A stretch of DNA of 64,000 bases from JAEUJM01 sp041918615. Lineage in GTDB: Bacteria; Actinomycetota; Acidimicrobiia; Acidimicrobiales; DATDAH01. The notes below the pieces were generated by a model. That model was not told the origin of the DNA. It ran no database searches and saw only the letters and a program-made list of their open reading frames with translations. The position numbers were made by a program, and so were the translations under genes. Below are positions 41,893-49,952 of this stretch, in pieces; within the stretch, counting starts at the first letter, position 1, and every line of letters starts with the position of its first letter. The DNA is taken from the NCBI GenBank assembly GCA_041918615.1, contig JAYRVH010000054.1, forward strand, positions 6,855 to 70,854. The letters run 5' to 3'.

Positions 41893-42882
41893 TCAGGCGG
41901 CAGGCGGGGTGAAACAGGTGCGAAGGAAGCGGGTGAGGGGCGGGGTCATCACACGGTCACCGGGCGCGCCGATGCGGGAGCTGACCTGGCCGTGGTTCAG
42001 GGAACGGGCGTCGACGGCGACGGTCTCGCCGCCGGCCTGGCGCACGGCCCGCAGGTAGTCGAGCTCGATGGCCTGCCGGCGCGGCCCGCCGCGGTAGACC
42101 GCCAGCGTGTCGGGCGGCGTGGTCGGGTCACCGGAGCGCAGCAGCAACGTGGCCGAGGTCTCCGTCGCGTAGTCGGGGTTGTTGCCGAGGGCGTCGACCC
42201 ACATGGGCCGCCCGCGCGGCGCCGCAGTCGGTTTGTCGAAGCCCTCGGTGTCGAGCGGCGCGAGGCACTCGATGAGGCCTGCAGATGCGCCCTGGTCCGC
42301 CAGGTAGGAGGGCTCGGCAGCCACGTTGGCCACGATGTCACCGCCGGCCGAGTGGCCGAGGAGGGCGAGGTGACCGGCGTCGCCGCCGTAGTCCGCGATG
42401 TTGTCCTCGACCCACGCCAAGGCCGCCGCCACGTCCTCGTAGTGGTCGGGGAAGTGGGCAGAGTCGGCGTCACCGCGCACCGTGAGGCGGTAGTTGACGC
42501 TGACGAGGATCCAGCCCTTGCGGTTGAAGAGGGCCACCTTGTCACGCATGCCCTGAGCCTTGTCCCCGCGGTGGTAACCGCCGCCGTGCACCCACACCAC
42601 CACCGGAGCCTCGCAGGCGTCAGCAGGGGCGTGGACGTCGAGGCTCGTGGCGTTGCGGGCCACGCCGGCGATGCGCCGGTAGGCGACCGTGGTCGCCCGC
42701 CCGTCCTGGGCGCAGCCGGCCTGGGCGGGCGACGAAGCGGCGGCACCCGTGGGAACCGCGGAGGACGTCGGCCCCGAGGCCGAGGAAGTGGAGGTCGAGG
42801 CCGACGCGGGCGCGCCGGTCGAGGTGCAGGCCACGGCGAGGGCCAGGACGGTCCCGATCAAGAGGAGGTGGGCTCGCCGCAT
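41893..42882 (-). CDS. Alpha/beta hydrolase (carboxylesterase type) lipoprotein
   Basis: A 329-residue exported esterase. The signal peptide ends in a lipobox (LALAVAC), with a Ser/Thr/Ala linker to about 55. The catalytic part has the oxyanion motif HGGGYHRGDK, nucleophile elbow GHSAGGD, acid residue region RSGDPTTP and His in LNHGQVSS. This is the hormone-sensitive-lipase/BD-FAE pattern; the substrate is unknown. ATG 42882 lies 7 nt after TACGAT. It is one of three lipoprotein hydrolases in the window. Confidence 0.87.
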   Translation of the reverse strand: MRRAHLLLIGTVLALAVACTSTGAPASASTSTSSASGPTSSAVPTGAAASSPAQAGCAQDGRATTVAYRRIAGVARNATSLDVHAPADACEAPVVVWVHGGGYHRGDKAQGMRDKVALFNRKGWILVSVNYRLTVRGDADSAHFPDHYEDVAAALAWVEDNIADYGGDAGHLALLGHSAGGDIVANVAAEPSYLADQGASAGLIECLAPLDTEGFDKPTAAPRGRPMWVDALGNNPDYATETSATLLLRSGDPTTPPDTLAVYRGGPRRQAIELDYLRAVRQAGGETVAVDARSLNHGQVSSRIGAPGDRVMTPPLTRFLRTCFTPPAA

Positions 42883-42889
42883 GCACCCG

Positions 42890-42895
42890 ATCGTA
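42890..42895 (-). promoter_or_regulatory. -10 element (TACGAT) for the esterase gene
   Basis: TACGAT is followed after 7 nt by ATG 42882, suggesting a leaderless mRNA. Confidence 0.45.
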
Positions 42896-42975
42896 TTCCG
42901 GCACCTTGAGCCTCGCGGGAGACTCCCAACAGTGGACGCCCTGAGAATCGCCGAAGAACACGCTGCCCAGTGCGC

Positions 42976-43410
42976 TCAGCGCCGCTTGGTGGAGTAGACG
43001 ACCAGGCGAACTGCGGTGCCCTCCGGCGACACGCGGAACTCGGTCTCGTCGGCCACCTCACGCATCAAGGTGATGCCGAGGCCCCGCTCGTGGTCCAGTC
43101 GGGCGGGGTCCGTGACTGCGGGCAGGTCGCTCAGGTCGGCCAGGTCGAAGCCACCCCCCTGGTCCTCCACCTCGACCTCGATGCGGTCCTCGGCCAGGTC
43201 ACACCGCACGACGATCCGGTCGTCGCCGTCCCCGCCCGAGGCGTGCGCCTCGATGGCGTTCGTGCAGGCCTCGGACACGGCGAGTCGGAGGTCGTTGATG
43301 CGCTCGTCGGGAAAGGTGGGCTCGATCGACGCGGCCGTCGTGACCACCATGCGGGCCACTTCGAGGAAGTCGGCCCTGGCCGGGATCTCGAGCTCGACAA
43401 CCTGTCCCAT
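42976..43410 (-). CDS. Anti-sigma factor kinase-like ATP-binding protein (RsbW type)
   Basis: A 144-residue HATPase_c_2 protein with the N-box VSEACTNAIEAH, G1 box DQGGGFDL and G2 box RGLGITLMREV. Such proteins bind a sigma factor and phosphorylate a STAS anti-anti-sigma factor. The STAS gene lies directly upstream (4 nt apart), forming a partner-switch pair; no cognate sigma gene is adjacent. ATG 43410 has no strong Shine-Dalgarno, so coupling to the upstream gene is likely. Confidence 0.87.
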   Translation of the reverse strand: MGQVVELEIPARADFLEVARMVVTTAASIEPTFPDERINDLRLAVSEACTNAIEAHASGGDGDDRIVVRCDLAEDRIEVEVEDQGGGFDLADLSDLPAVTDPARLDHERGLGITLMREVADETEFRVSPEGTAVRLVVYSTKRR

Positions 43411-43414
43411 GGCG

Positions 43415-43774
43415 TCAGGCCGCCCCGTCGGCCGAGGTGGCGTCGCCCGTGGCGTCCCCGACGCCCGCCCGGATGTCGAACACCTGGTCGAGGCCGGTGA
43501 TCTCGAAGAGCTCGACGATGTGAGGGGTCGTGCAGACGACCCGCAGCTCGCCGCCCGCGGCCCGCACCCGCCGCTGCACGCCGACCAGCACGCCCAGCCC
43601 GGTGGAGTCGAGGAAGTCGACGGCCTCGAGGTCGATCACCATCCGGTGGTGCCCTTGGGCGACCAGGGCGATGGTCTGCTCGCGGAGCTTCGGGGCGGTG
43701 GCCACGTCGACCTCGCCGGCCACCGCCACCACCGACCACTCGCCCACCGCTGCGACATTGACCTCGAACTGCAC
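43415..43774 (-). CDS. STAS-domain anti-anti-sigma factor (RsbV type)
   Basis: A 119-residue STAS protein. The phosphorylation motif FLDSTGLGVLVG contains Ser57, the residue phosphorylated in RsbV/SpoIIAA, and the flanking VVAVAGEVDVATAP and ELRVVCTTPHIVELFEITG are typical. GTG 43774 has GCGAGGAG about 12 nt upstream. The downstream RsbW-type gene supplies the kinase. The C-terminus carries a short Asp/Ala tail. Confidence 0.88.
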   Translation of the reverse strand: MQFEVNVAAVGEWSVVAVAGEVDVATAPKLREQTIALVAQGHHRMVIDLEAVDFLDSTGLGVLVGVQRRVRAAGGELRVVCTTPHIVELFEITGLDQVFDIRAGVGDATGDATSADGAA

Positions 43775-43943
43775 GTCGACTCTCGGCTCCTCGCTACCCG
43801 TCGAATCGCTGACCCGCCCGCGGACGGGCTCGTCACGCCAGTCACGGTATCCACTCACCGTGCACGTCGGGCCATCCCGGACCGGGTCAGGAACGGGAAC
43901 AGCGCTGTAATTACGCCGGCGGGATCCGTAGCATGGCCAGGGC

Positions 43944-46346
43944 ATGGCGCTTCTCGCTCCGGCCCCGATCCCCAGCCTCGACGAGGTGCTCGCCGGGTTG
44001 TCGGGCGCGCCCTCGGGGCCGGGCGGCGACCGACTGGTGCACCTCGAACGACTGCCGGCCCGGGCACCACGCACCGCCGAGCTGGCCCGACCGCTCCCGC
44101 CGGTGGTTCGGGAGCGCCTCGGGGTGGACGCCTTCTGGTCGCACCAGGCCGCGGCCATCGACCTGGCGCGCAGCGGCCGGTCCGTGGCCATCGCCACGGG
44201 CACGGCGTCGGGCAAGTCGCTCTGCTACCAGGCCCCGATCGCCGAGGCCGCGGCACGCCCCGTGCGTTCGGGCACCGCGCTGTTGGTCTTCCCGACAAAG
44301 GCCCTCGCCCAGGACCAGCTGCGAGCGCTCACCCGGCTCGAGGTCCCGGGCCTGGTGGCCGCCACCTACGACGGCGACTCCTCACCCGAGGAGCGCACCT
44401 GGGCCCGCGCCCACGCCAACGTGCTGCTCACCAACCCCGAGATGCTGCACAACGGCATCCTCCCGCACCACGGTCGGTGGGACACCTTCCTGCTCCGGCT
44501 CGACTACGTGGTGCTCGACGAGCTCCACCTGCTGCGGGGCATCTTCGGCACCCATGTCGCCCATCTGCTGCGCCGGCTCCGTCGGCTGTGCGCGCACTAC
44601 GGCTCGCGACCCACCTTCGTCTTCTCGTCGGCCACGATCGGCGCTCCCGGGCGGCTGGCGTCCGAGCTGTGCGGGCTCGACGTGGCCGAGGTCACCGACG
44701 ACGGCTCGCCCTGCGGCGAGCGGCTGTTCGCACTGTGGAACCCTCCCCTGGCCGACGGGGAGCCGCCGGGGGCCCCACGCACGTCGACCGCGGTCGATCA
44801 TCCGGACTTCGACGACACTGGCGGCGACGAGACTGGGGCCGGTGGCGCGGACGGGCCGCGGGTCTCGTCGAACCGCGAGACGGCCACGCTCGTGGCCGAG
44901 CTGATCCGCCAGGGCCGGCGCACCATCGCCTTCTGCCGCAGCCGCAAGGGCACCGAGGTCGTGGCCGCCGACATCCGCCGGCGCCTCCCCGCAGCGCTGG
45001 CCGACGCGGTGCAGGCCTACCGCGGCGGCTACCTCACCGTCGAGCGCAGGGCCATCGAGGACGAGCTGTTCTCGGGCGGCCTGCAGGGCGTCGTCGCCAC
45101 CACCGCCCTCGAGCTGGGTGTCGACATCGGGGGGCTCGACGCCTGCGTGCTGAACGGGTTCCCCGGCACCATCGCCTCGCTCTGGCAGCAGGCGGGCCGC
45201 GCCGGGCGTGAGGCGCAGCAGTCGCTGGCGGTGCTGGTCGCGGGCCAGGACCAGCTCGACCAGTGGCTCATCGCCCACCCTCGGGAAGTGTTCACCCGGC
45301 CCGCCGAGCCGGCGGTCATCAACCCCGCCAACCCGTTCGTCCTCGGGCCCCACCTCGCGTGCGCCGCGTTCGAACTGCCCCTCAGCCATGCCGACGAGGC
45401 CTACTGGCCGCCCGACGTGCTGGCCGAGGGCGTCCGGGCCCTCGTGCTCGACGACCGGCTCAAGATCCGCCCTCGGGGCCGCGGCACCCGCACCGAGCCC
45501 CGAGCGGTCTGGGCGGCGCGAGGGTGGCCGAGCCGGGGCATCGGGCTCCGGGGCTCGTCGGCCCACGAGTTCCGCATCGCCCTCGCCAACGGCGACCTGG
45601 TGGGCACCGTCGACGAGGGCCGGGCCATGCGCAGCGTGCACCCGGGCGCCACCTACCTGCACCAGGGACGGGCGTACCACGTCGACGACCTCGACCTGGA
45701 CGACCGGGTCGCCCTGGTCTCCCCGTGGGACGGGGGCGACTACACCCAGGCCCGGTCCGAGACCGATGTGCGCGTCCTGGCCACGGACACCCGGCGCACG
45801 GTCGGTGGCACCGGGCTGCACCTGGGATCGATCGAGGTGTGCTCGCAGGTCACCGGCTACCAGCGGCGCGACGCCTTCACCGGCGAGGTGCTCGCCCGAG
45901 AGCGCCTCGACCTGCCTGCCTCCCACCTCGTCACCCGGGCGTTCTGGTACACGGTGCCGCCCCAGTTGCTGGCCGAGGCCGACGTGGGCCTCGCCCATGC
46001 GCCCGGGGCGCTGCACGCGATCGAGCACGCCGCCATCGGGATGCTGCCGCTGTTCACGATCTGCGACCGATGGGACGTGGGTGGGGTGTCGACCCTGCGC
46101 CAGGCCGACACCGGCCTGCCGACGATCGTGATCTACGACGGCTACGCGGGCGGGGCCGGCATCGCCGAGATGGGCTATCAGGTGGCCGACCGCCATCTGG
46201 TAGCCACCCTCGAGGCCATCGCGGGCTGCGGGTGCGGCGACGGCTGCCCCTCGTGCGTGCAGTCACCCAAGTGCGGCAACTTCAACGAGCCGCTCGACAA
46301 GGCCGGCGCCGTTCGACTGCTGCAGGCGATCCTCTCGCCCTGCTGA
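43944..46346 (+). CDS. DEAD/DEAH-box helicase with DUF1998 (YprA/Hrq1-like)
   Basis: An 800-residue superfamily 2 helicase. Walker A ATGTASGKS spans 85-92, the DExH box is D192-ELH, motif III is VFSSATIG, and motif VI is QQAGRAGR. The C-terminal MrfA/DUF1998 region contains GCGCGDGCPSC...PKCGN, the four-Cys zinc motif characteristic of YprA/MrfA and Hrq1 helicases, which act in DNA crosslink repair. ATG 43944 lies 9 nt after TAGCAT, again leaderless-like. Single-gene unit, divergent from the RsbV-type gene. Confidence 0.92.
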   Translation: MALLAPAPIPSLDEVLAGLSGAPSGPGGDRLVHLERLPARAPRTAELARPLPPVVRERLGVDAFWSHQAAAIDLARSGRSVAIATGTASGKSLCYQAPIAEAAARPVRSGTALLVFPTKALAQDQLRALTRLEVPGLVAATYDGDSSPEERTWARAHANVLLTNPEMLHNGILPHHGRWDTFLLRLDYVVLDELHLLRGIFGTHVAHLLRRLRRLCAHYGSRPTFVFSSATIGAPGRLASELCGLDVAEVTDDGSPCGERLFALWNPPLADGEPPGAPRTSTAVDHPDFDDTGGDETGAGGADGPRVSSNRETATLVAELIRQGRRTIAFCRSRKGTEVVAADIRRRLPAALADAVQAYRGGYLTVERRAIEDELFSGGLQGVVATTALELGVDIGGLDACVLNGFPGTIASLWQQAGRAGREAQQSLAVLVAGQDQLDQWLIAHPREVFTRPAEPAVINPANPFVLGPHLACAAFELPLSHADEAYWPPDVLAEGVRALVLDDRLKIRPRGRGTRTEPRAVWAARGWPSRGIGLRGSSAHEFRIALANGDLVGTVDEGRAMRSVHPGATYLHQGRAYHVDDLDLDDRVALVSPWDGGDYTQARSETDVRVLATDTRRTVGGTGLHLGSIEVCSQVTGYQRRDAFTGEVLARERLDLPASHLVTRAFWYTVPPQLLAEADVGLAHAPGALHAIEHAAIGMLPLFTICDRWDVGGVSTLRQADTGLPTIVIYDGYAGGAGIAEMGYQVADRHLVATLEAIAGCGCGDGCPSCVQSPKCGNFNEPLDKAGAVRLLQAILSPC

Positions 46347-46417
46347 GGGCGCGAGCGGACGGGCCGGGAACTGGCGACGATCGCTCGGTCTCTGTTGCCG
46401 GCAGGTGCCGCCCGACC

Positions 46418-46798
46418 TCACTCGACGCGCATGGTCGCACGGGCCGTGAGGCGTGCGTCGCCGATGAGGCGACCGACGAGCGGGACCACGGTGGGGCTCC
46501 GATAGACGACCTCTGCCTGCACTCGGCTGCCGGACTCCCCCCGTCCCGACACGTCGACGCTGAGCCGTGCGGGGACGAGGTCGGCGGCCGCCCCCGCGGC
46601 GTCCCGCGCGGCCGCGGGGTCGGGGTCGACCGCCGCGACCCGGGCCGCCTCGCGGGCGGCGTGGGTGACCAGCACCTGGTCGCGCACCACCAGGCCCACC
46701 TGCACCACCGCGAGGAGCAGCAGGGCGACGAAGGGCAACAGCAGCGCCACCTCGACCGAGGACTGCCCCCGGTCGAGGTGGCGTGCCGGATGGCTCAC
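46418..46798 (-). CDS. TadE-like pseudopilin
   Basis: A 126-residue protein with an N-terminal type IV pilin-like segment: RGQSSVEVALLLPFVALLLL, where E is the conserved +5-type Glu of TadE/TadF. A mostly beta, polar C-terminal domain follows. It is a minor pseudopilin of the tight-adherence pilus. The GTG at 46798 overlaps the pilin stop (GTGA). It is the last gene of the Tad operon. Confidence 0.8.
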   Translation of the reverse strand: MSHPARHLDRGQSSVEVALLLPFVALLLLAVVQVGLVVRDQVLVTHAAREAARVAAVDPDPAAARDAAGAAADLVPARLSVDVSGRGESGSRVQAEVVYRSPTVVPLVGRLIGDARLTARATMRVE

Positions 46799-47004
46799 GT
46801 GACGTCGGACAAGATGGCGTCGAGCACGCTGTCGAGCAGCTTGCCGATGCGGTTGGTGTCGGTGGCCCACGCGACGACCAGCAGGGCGATGGCGGCCACG
46901 CCGAGCAGCACGAGGGCGTACTCGGCGGTGGTCTGACCGCGGTCGCCGCGATGGCCTCGGTGGGCGAGCAGCAGGGTGTGGACGCGGACGAACAGACGGG
47001 TCAT
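46795..47004 (-). CDS. Flp-type pilin (copy 1, intact)
   Basis: A 69-residue pilin: basic leader MTRLFVRVHTLLLAHRGHRG, then DRGQTTAEYALVLLGVAAIA, with the cleavage-type Gly before the hydrophobic helix and the conserved Glu in TAEYA. It ends in TNRIGKLLDSVLDAILSDVT (amphipathic). GAGG lies about 8 nt before ATG 47004. Nearly identical in its first two thirds to the disrupted copy at 47849-48199. A prepilin peptidase is not in the window. Confidence 0.85.
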   Translation of the reverse strand: MTRLFVRVHTLLLAHRGHRGDRGQTTAEYALVLLGVAAIALLVVAWATDTNRIGKLLDSVLDAILSDVT

Positions 47005-47258
47005 GGGAGGCACCTCGGTGGTGAAGGGATTCAGCGGCGCCTGCGGCGCGAGCGGGTCCCGTTCACCCGGTCCGGAAGGACCTGGGTGCTGCCCGTAAGC
47101 TGCATGATAGTCGGAAATTGACGGAAACATGCTCACTGATCGGTGGCCTGACGACTGCCGCCCCGACAAACCTCCGTACGACCGACGCTGAGCCAGAACT
47201 GGCAGTCGTGGAATTCGGCGAGGCCGTGGTCGACCACGTCGTCGGGCCAGATGGGATC

Positions 47259-47606
47259 TCAGAGCGCGAGGTGGAGCCTCAAGGCTTCGTCGAGCGCCGC
47301 GACGTCTGGTCCCGAGAGCACACCCACTCGTGTCCCCATGCGCTCGACCGCGACTGATCGAACCTGCTCGGCCTGCGCCTTCGAGTCGTGCGGGAGGCCC
47401 GTGCCCGTCGCGCTGAGGAGCACCTGGAACGGGTAGACCCGCTTGGTGTTGCTCGTCACCGGCACGACCGTCACGACCCCACGGCCCAGCCGGTGCGCCG
47501 TGGCGTTCGCCCCGTCGTTGCTGACGATCACCGCAGGGCGGCGCTTGTCCGACTCCGAACCTCGCACAGGGTCGAGATCGACCCAGCGGATCTCCCCTCT
47601 GCGCAT
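47259..47606 (-). CDS. MazF-type toxin (endoribonuclease)
   Basis: A 115-residue PemK/MazF-fold protein: MRRGEIRWVDLDPVRGSESD, KRRPAVIVSND, VVTVVPVTSNTKRVYPFQV and the C-terminal EQVRSVAVERM. All family blocks including the catalytic Arg (KRRP) are present, so it should cleave RNA. The ATG at 47606 overlaps the antitoxin stop (TGATG). Located inside the Tad operon between two pilin copies. Confidence 0.9.
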   Translation of the reverse strand: MRRGEIRWVDLDPVRGSESDKRRPAVIVSNDGANATAHRLGRGVVTVVPVTSNTKRVYPFQVLLSATGTGLPHDSKAQAEQVRSVAVERMGTRVGVLSGPDVAALDEALRLHLAL

Positions 47607-47824
47607 CAGCCGAGACCGTCCGATGTCACCGAATCCCACAGCTCCGCGTCGTCGCTGTCGGCCCAGTCGCTCCACGCGTCCTCGTACGCGGCGCCGAGCT
47701 CGGACGCCCGCAGGAGCCGAACCGCCTTGCGCAGAGCCGCAGAACGCGAGTCGAGGCCCTGGACATGGGCGTACGTGTCGAGGTACCGGACGTCTTCGTC
47801 GGGGAGGCTGACGCTGACCTTCAT
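47606..47824 (-). CDS. Ribbon-helix-helix antitoxin of the MazF-type toxin
   Basis: A 72-residue antitoxin: N-terminal strand MKVSVSLPDEDVRYLD, helices with SRSAALRKAVRLLR (CopG/MazE-type RHH), and an acidic C-terminal toxin-binding tail (DAWSDWADSDDAELWD). ATG 47824 lies 6 nt after TAGGAT, which is embedded in a perfect 23-bp palindrome. Autoregulation through that operator is inferred from the family. Confidence 0.88.
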   Translation of the reverse strand: MKVSVSLPDEDVRYLDTYAHVQGLDSRSAALRKAVRLLRASELGAAYEDAWSDWADSDDAELWDSVTSDGLG

Positions 47825-47828
47825 ACTC

Positions 47829-47851
47829 TGATCCTACTACTAGTAGGATCA
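47829..47851. promoter_or_regulatory. Perfect 23-bp palindrome: operator/promoter of the MazEF-type cassette
   Basis: TGATCCTACTA-C-TAGTAGGATCA has 11-bp perfect arms and ends 5 nt before the antitoxin ATG. One arm contains the -10 element TAGGAT (47831-47836 on the minus strand), so binding of the antitoxin would cover the promoter. Confidence 0.85.
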
Positions 47852-48199
47852 TCTAGCTACCACGACCCCGTGGACTCGCTCGGCGTATCGGTCCTCACGC
47901 ACCGGGAAGCCGGGCCACACCTGCCAGGAGCGCTCGGGCTGGACCCGGCAACTACCGCGCGGTCTCCACGTCGTGCGGCGACTGCGGCCTCGCCTCGTGG
48001 CTCGGTCGTATCGGGTCGGACCAGACTGGGCTTGACGACAGGATCTCGCCTGGGCAACCACGAGGAGAGCGATGGCGGCGACGCCGAGGAGCACGAGGGC
48101 GTACTCGGCGGTGGTCTGGCCGGTCTCGGGGCGGCGGGACCGTAGGGCGAGCAGATGGGTGCGGAGCAGCGTGTGGGCGCGGACGAACAGACGGGTCAT
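47849..48199 (-). CDS. Flp-type pilin (copy 2) with foreign C-terminus
   Basis: A 116-residue frame. Residues 1-50 match the intact pilin (MTRLFVRAHTLL, then TGQTTAEYALVLLGVAAIAL), but after LLVVAQ the sequence changes to an Arg-rich stretch (ARSCRQAQSG onward) that runs into the palindrome before the antitoxin gene. The amphipathic end of copy 1 is missing. This is best read as a pilin whose 3' end was replaced when the toxin-antitoxin cassette inserted at about 48050; the protein is probably non-functional. Confidence 0.6.
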   Translation of the reverse strand: MTRLFVRAHTLLRTHLLALRSRRPETGQTTAEYALVLLGVAAIALLVVAQARSCRQAQSGPTRYDRATRRGRSRRTTWRPRGSCRVQPERSWQVWPGFPVREDRYAERVHGVVVAR

Positions 48200-48225
48200 G
48201 AGGGCTCTTTCAGCGTTGGGATGGT

Positions 48226-49047
48226 TCAGAGGCGCAGTGACCGCAGGGACCCCGCGAGCAGGGGCACCACGGTGAGGAGCGCGAAGGCAGGCAGGGTGCA
48301 GAGCACCAAGGGGAAGAGGAGCTTGACGGGGACACGCCGGGCGGTGGCCTCGGCTTGGCGGCGGCGCTCGAGGCGGGTCTCGACCGCGAGGCGCTCGAGC
48401 GCCGGCAGCAGCGCCACGCCATAGCGCTCGGACGCCACGAGAACGCTCGACAGGCGCCGGACCCGCTCGCCGAGCTCGTCGGGCAACACGGACAGCGCGT
48501 CGGCGAGGCGGGCCCCCAGCCCCACCCGGCGGGTCGCGCCGGCCAGCGCCGTGCCGATGACCCCGCGCTGGTGACGCGCCACCGCACCCACGGCGAGCGG
48601 GACGGTGAGCCCGGCTCCGATCGCCAGCACGAAGAGGTCGACCACCTCGGGGAGCTCCGCGAGCAGGGCGGCGTCCCGTCGCCGTTCCTCGCGACGGCGG
48701 CCCACCACGGGAGCGACCCACCAGACAACGCCGACCAGCGGGAGCAGCACGGGCGCGGCCAAGGCAACGGGCACCGCCGAGGCAAGGGCCCACCCGAGCC
48801 GTCGATCGGCCACCGGATCGGCGGGTCGCCCGAGCAACCGGCGCGCGACGAGCCCGACCGAGCGCACCGGGGACCGCCGCAGCCCCCACGGCGGGCGCCC
48901 GGTCTCCGCCGGACCCACCGCCGACCCCACCACCGAACCCGACAGCGCGACACCGCCGAGGGCCCGGGCGCGGGCAGGCGCCGGGCGCCACCGCCAGGCA
49001 CCGACGACGGCGACCGCGAGCCACAGGCCCGGCAGCAACACGGTCAT
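48226..49047 (-). CDS. tadC: TadC-like inner-membrane platform protein
   Basis: A 273-residue type II secretion F-domain protein with about four hydrophobic segments (about 4-18, 85-115, 138-158, 245-268) and the GSPF pattern ELPEVVDLFVLAIGAGLTVP. It forms the inner-membrane platform of the Tad pilus with TadB. ATG 49047 overlaps the tadB stop (ATGA). Confidence 0.87.
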   Translation of the reverse strand: MTVLLPGLWLAVAVVGAWRWRPAPARARALGGVALSGSVVGSAVGPAETGRPPWGLRRSPVRSVGLVARRLLGRPADPVADRRLGWALASAVPVALAAPVLLPLVGVVWWVAPVVGRRREERRRDAALLAELPEVVDLFVLAIGAGLTVPLAVGAVARHQRGVIGTALAGATRRVGLGARLADALSVLPDELGERVRRLSSVLVASERYGVALLPALERLAVETRLERRRQAEATARRVPVKLLFPLVLCTLPAFALLTVVPLLAGSLRSLRL

Positions 49048-49952
49048 GCGGCGGCCCTGGCGATGCGCATCATCCAGAGCCCGGCTGCGACATCGAGACC
49101 GAGCCCGACGAGCAGGCAGCCGAGGCCCGCCGGGGTGCGCAGCAGGAACGCGGACACATCGGGATCGCTCAGCAGCCCGAGCGCGGCGAACACCACGGGG
49201 GCACCCATCATCACCACCGCCGAAGCCCGCGCCTGGGCCGACAACGCGTCGACCTCGGCCGTCAACGCCCGACGGTCGCGCAGGGTGGCGGCCACGCCGT
49301 CGATCGCCCGGGCCCGCGCGCCGCCCGCCTCGGTGCCGAGCACGAAGGCGGCAGCCACGAGGCCCACGCCCTCGTGGGGGCGGCCGACGGTCCACGATCG
49401 GACGGCATCGACGAACGGCTGGCCCCGCCCCACCCGCGCCGTGAGGGACGCGAGATCGCCGTCGAGCAGCGCGCTGCCGGTGGCATCGGCCGCTGCAGAG
49501 GACAACGCCTCGGGCAGGGACGAGCCTGCCCGCAGCGACCCCGCCACGGTCTCGAGAAGGCCGGGCAGGGCCGCCGAGAACCGTTGTCCCTGTCGACCCT
49601 TGCGCCAGGCCAGGAGGGCGACCGGGCCGCCGGTGGCAAGGGCCAGCACGACGAGTGATCCCCCCGGCCCCCACATCGCCCCGCCCACCACCACCGCGGC
49701 CACGGCACCACCGACCCAACGCCGGGCCACCCCCGCGGCATCGTGGTCGAGGTCGGCCGATCGCAGCGCCGCCTCGAGTCGCCTTGTGAAGAGCGCCGGA
49801 ACTCGCACCCGAGCCCCCGGCGGAGGGGAGACGGACCCCTGGACGAGCCGTCCGCGCACGGGCCGGGCCGCTGTCGCAGTCCGCGCGGCCCGGACCGATG
49901 CCGCGGTCGCCAGCACCAGTACGAGAACGACGACGGGGACCGGCCGGATCAC
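49044..49952 (-). CDS. tadB: TadB-like inner-membrane platform protein
   Basis: A 302-residue GSPF-domain protein: N-terminal helix (about 3-20), two central helices (about 80-115), the LPGLLETVAGSLRAGSSLPEAL motif region and two C-terminal helices. The GTG at 49952 overlaps the tadA stop (GTGA); longer frames upstream lie inside tadA. Platform partner of TadC. Confidence 0.87.
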   Translation of the reverse strand: MIRPVPVVVLVLVLATAASVRAARTATAARPVRGRLVQGSVSPPPGARVRVPALFTRRLEAALRSADLDHDAAGVARRWVGGAVAAVVVGGAMWGPGGSLVVLALATGGPVALLAWRKGRQGQRFSAALPGLLETVAGSLRAGSSLPEALSSAAADATGSALLDGDLASLTARVGRGQPFVDAVRSWTVGRPHEGVGLVAAAFVLGTEAGGARARAIDGVAATLRDRRALTAEVDALSAQARASAVVMMGAPVVFAALGLLSDPDVSAFLLRTPAGLGCLLVGLGLDVAAGLWMMRIARAAA

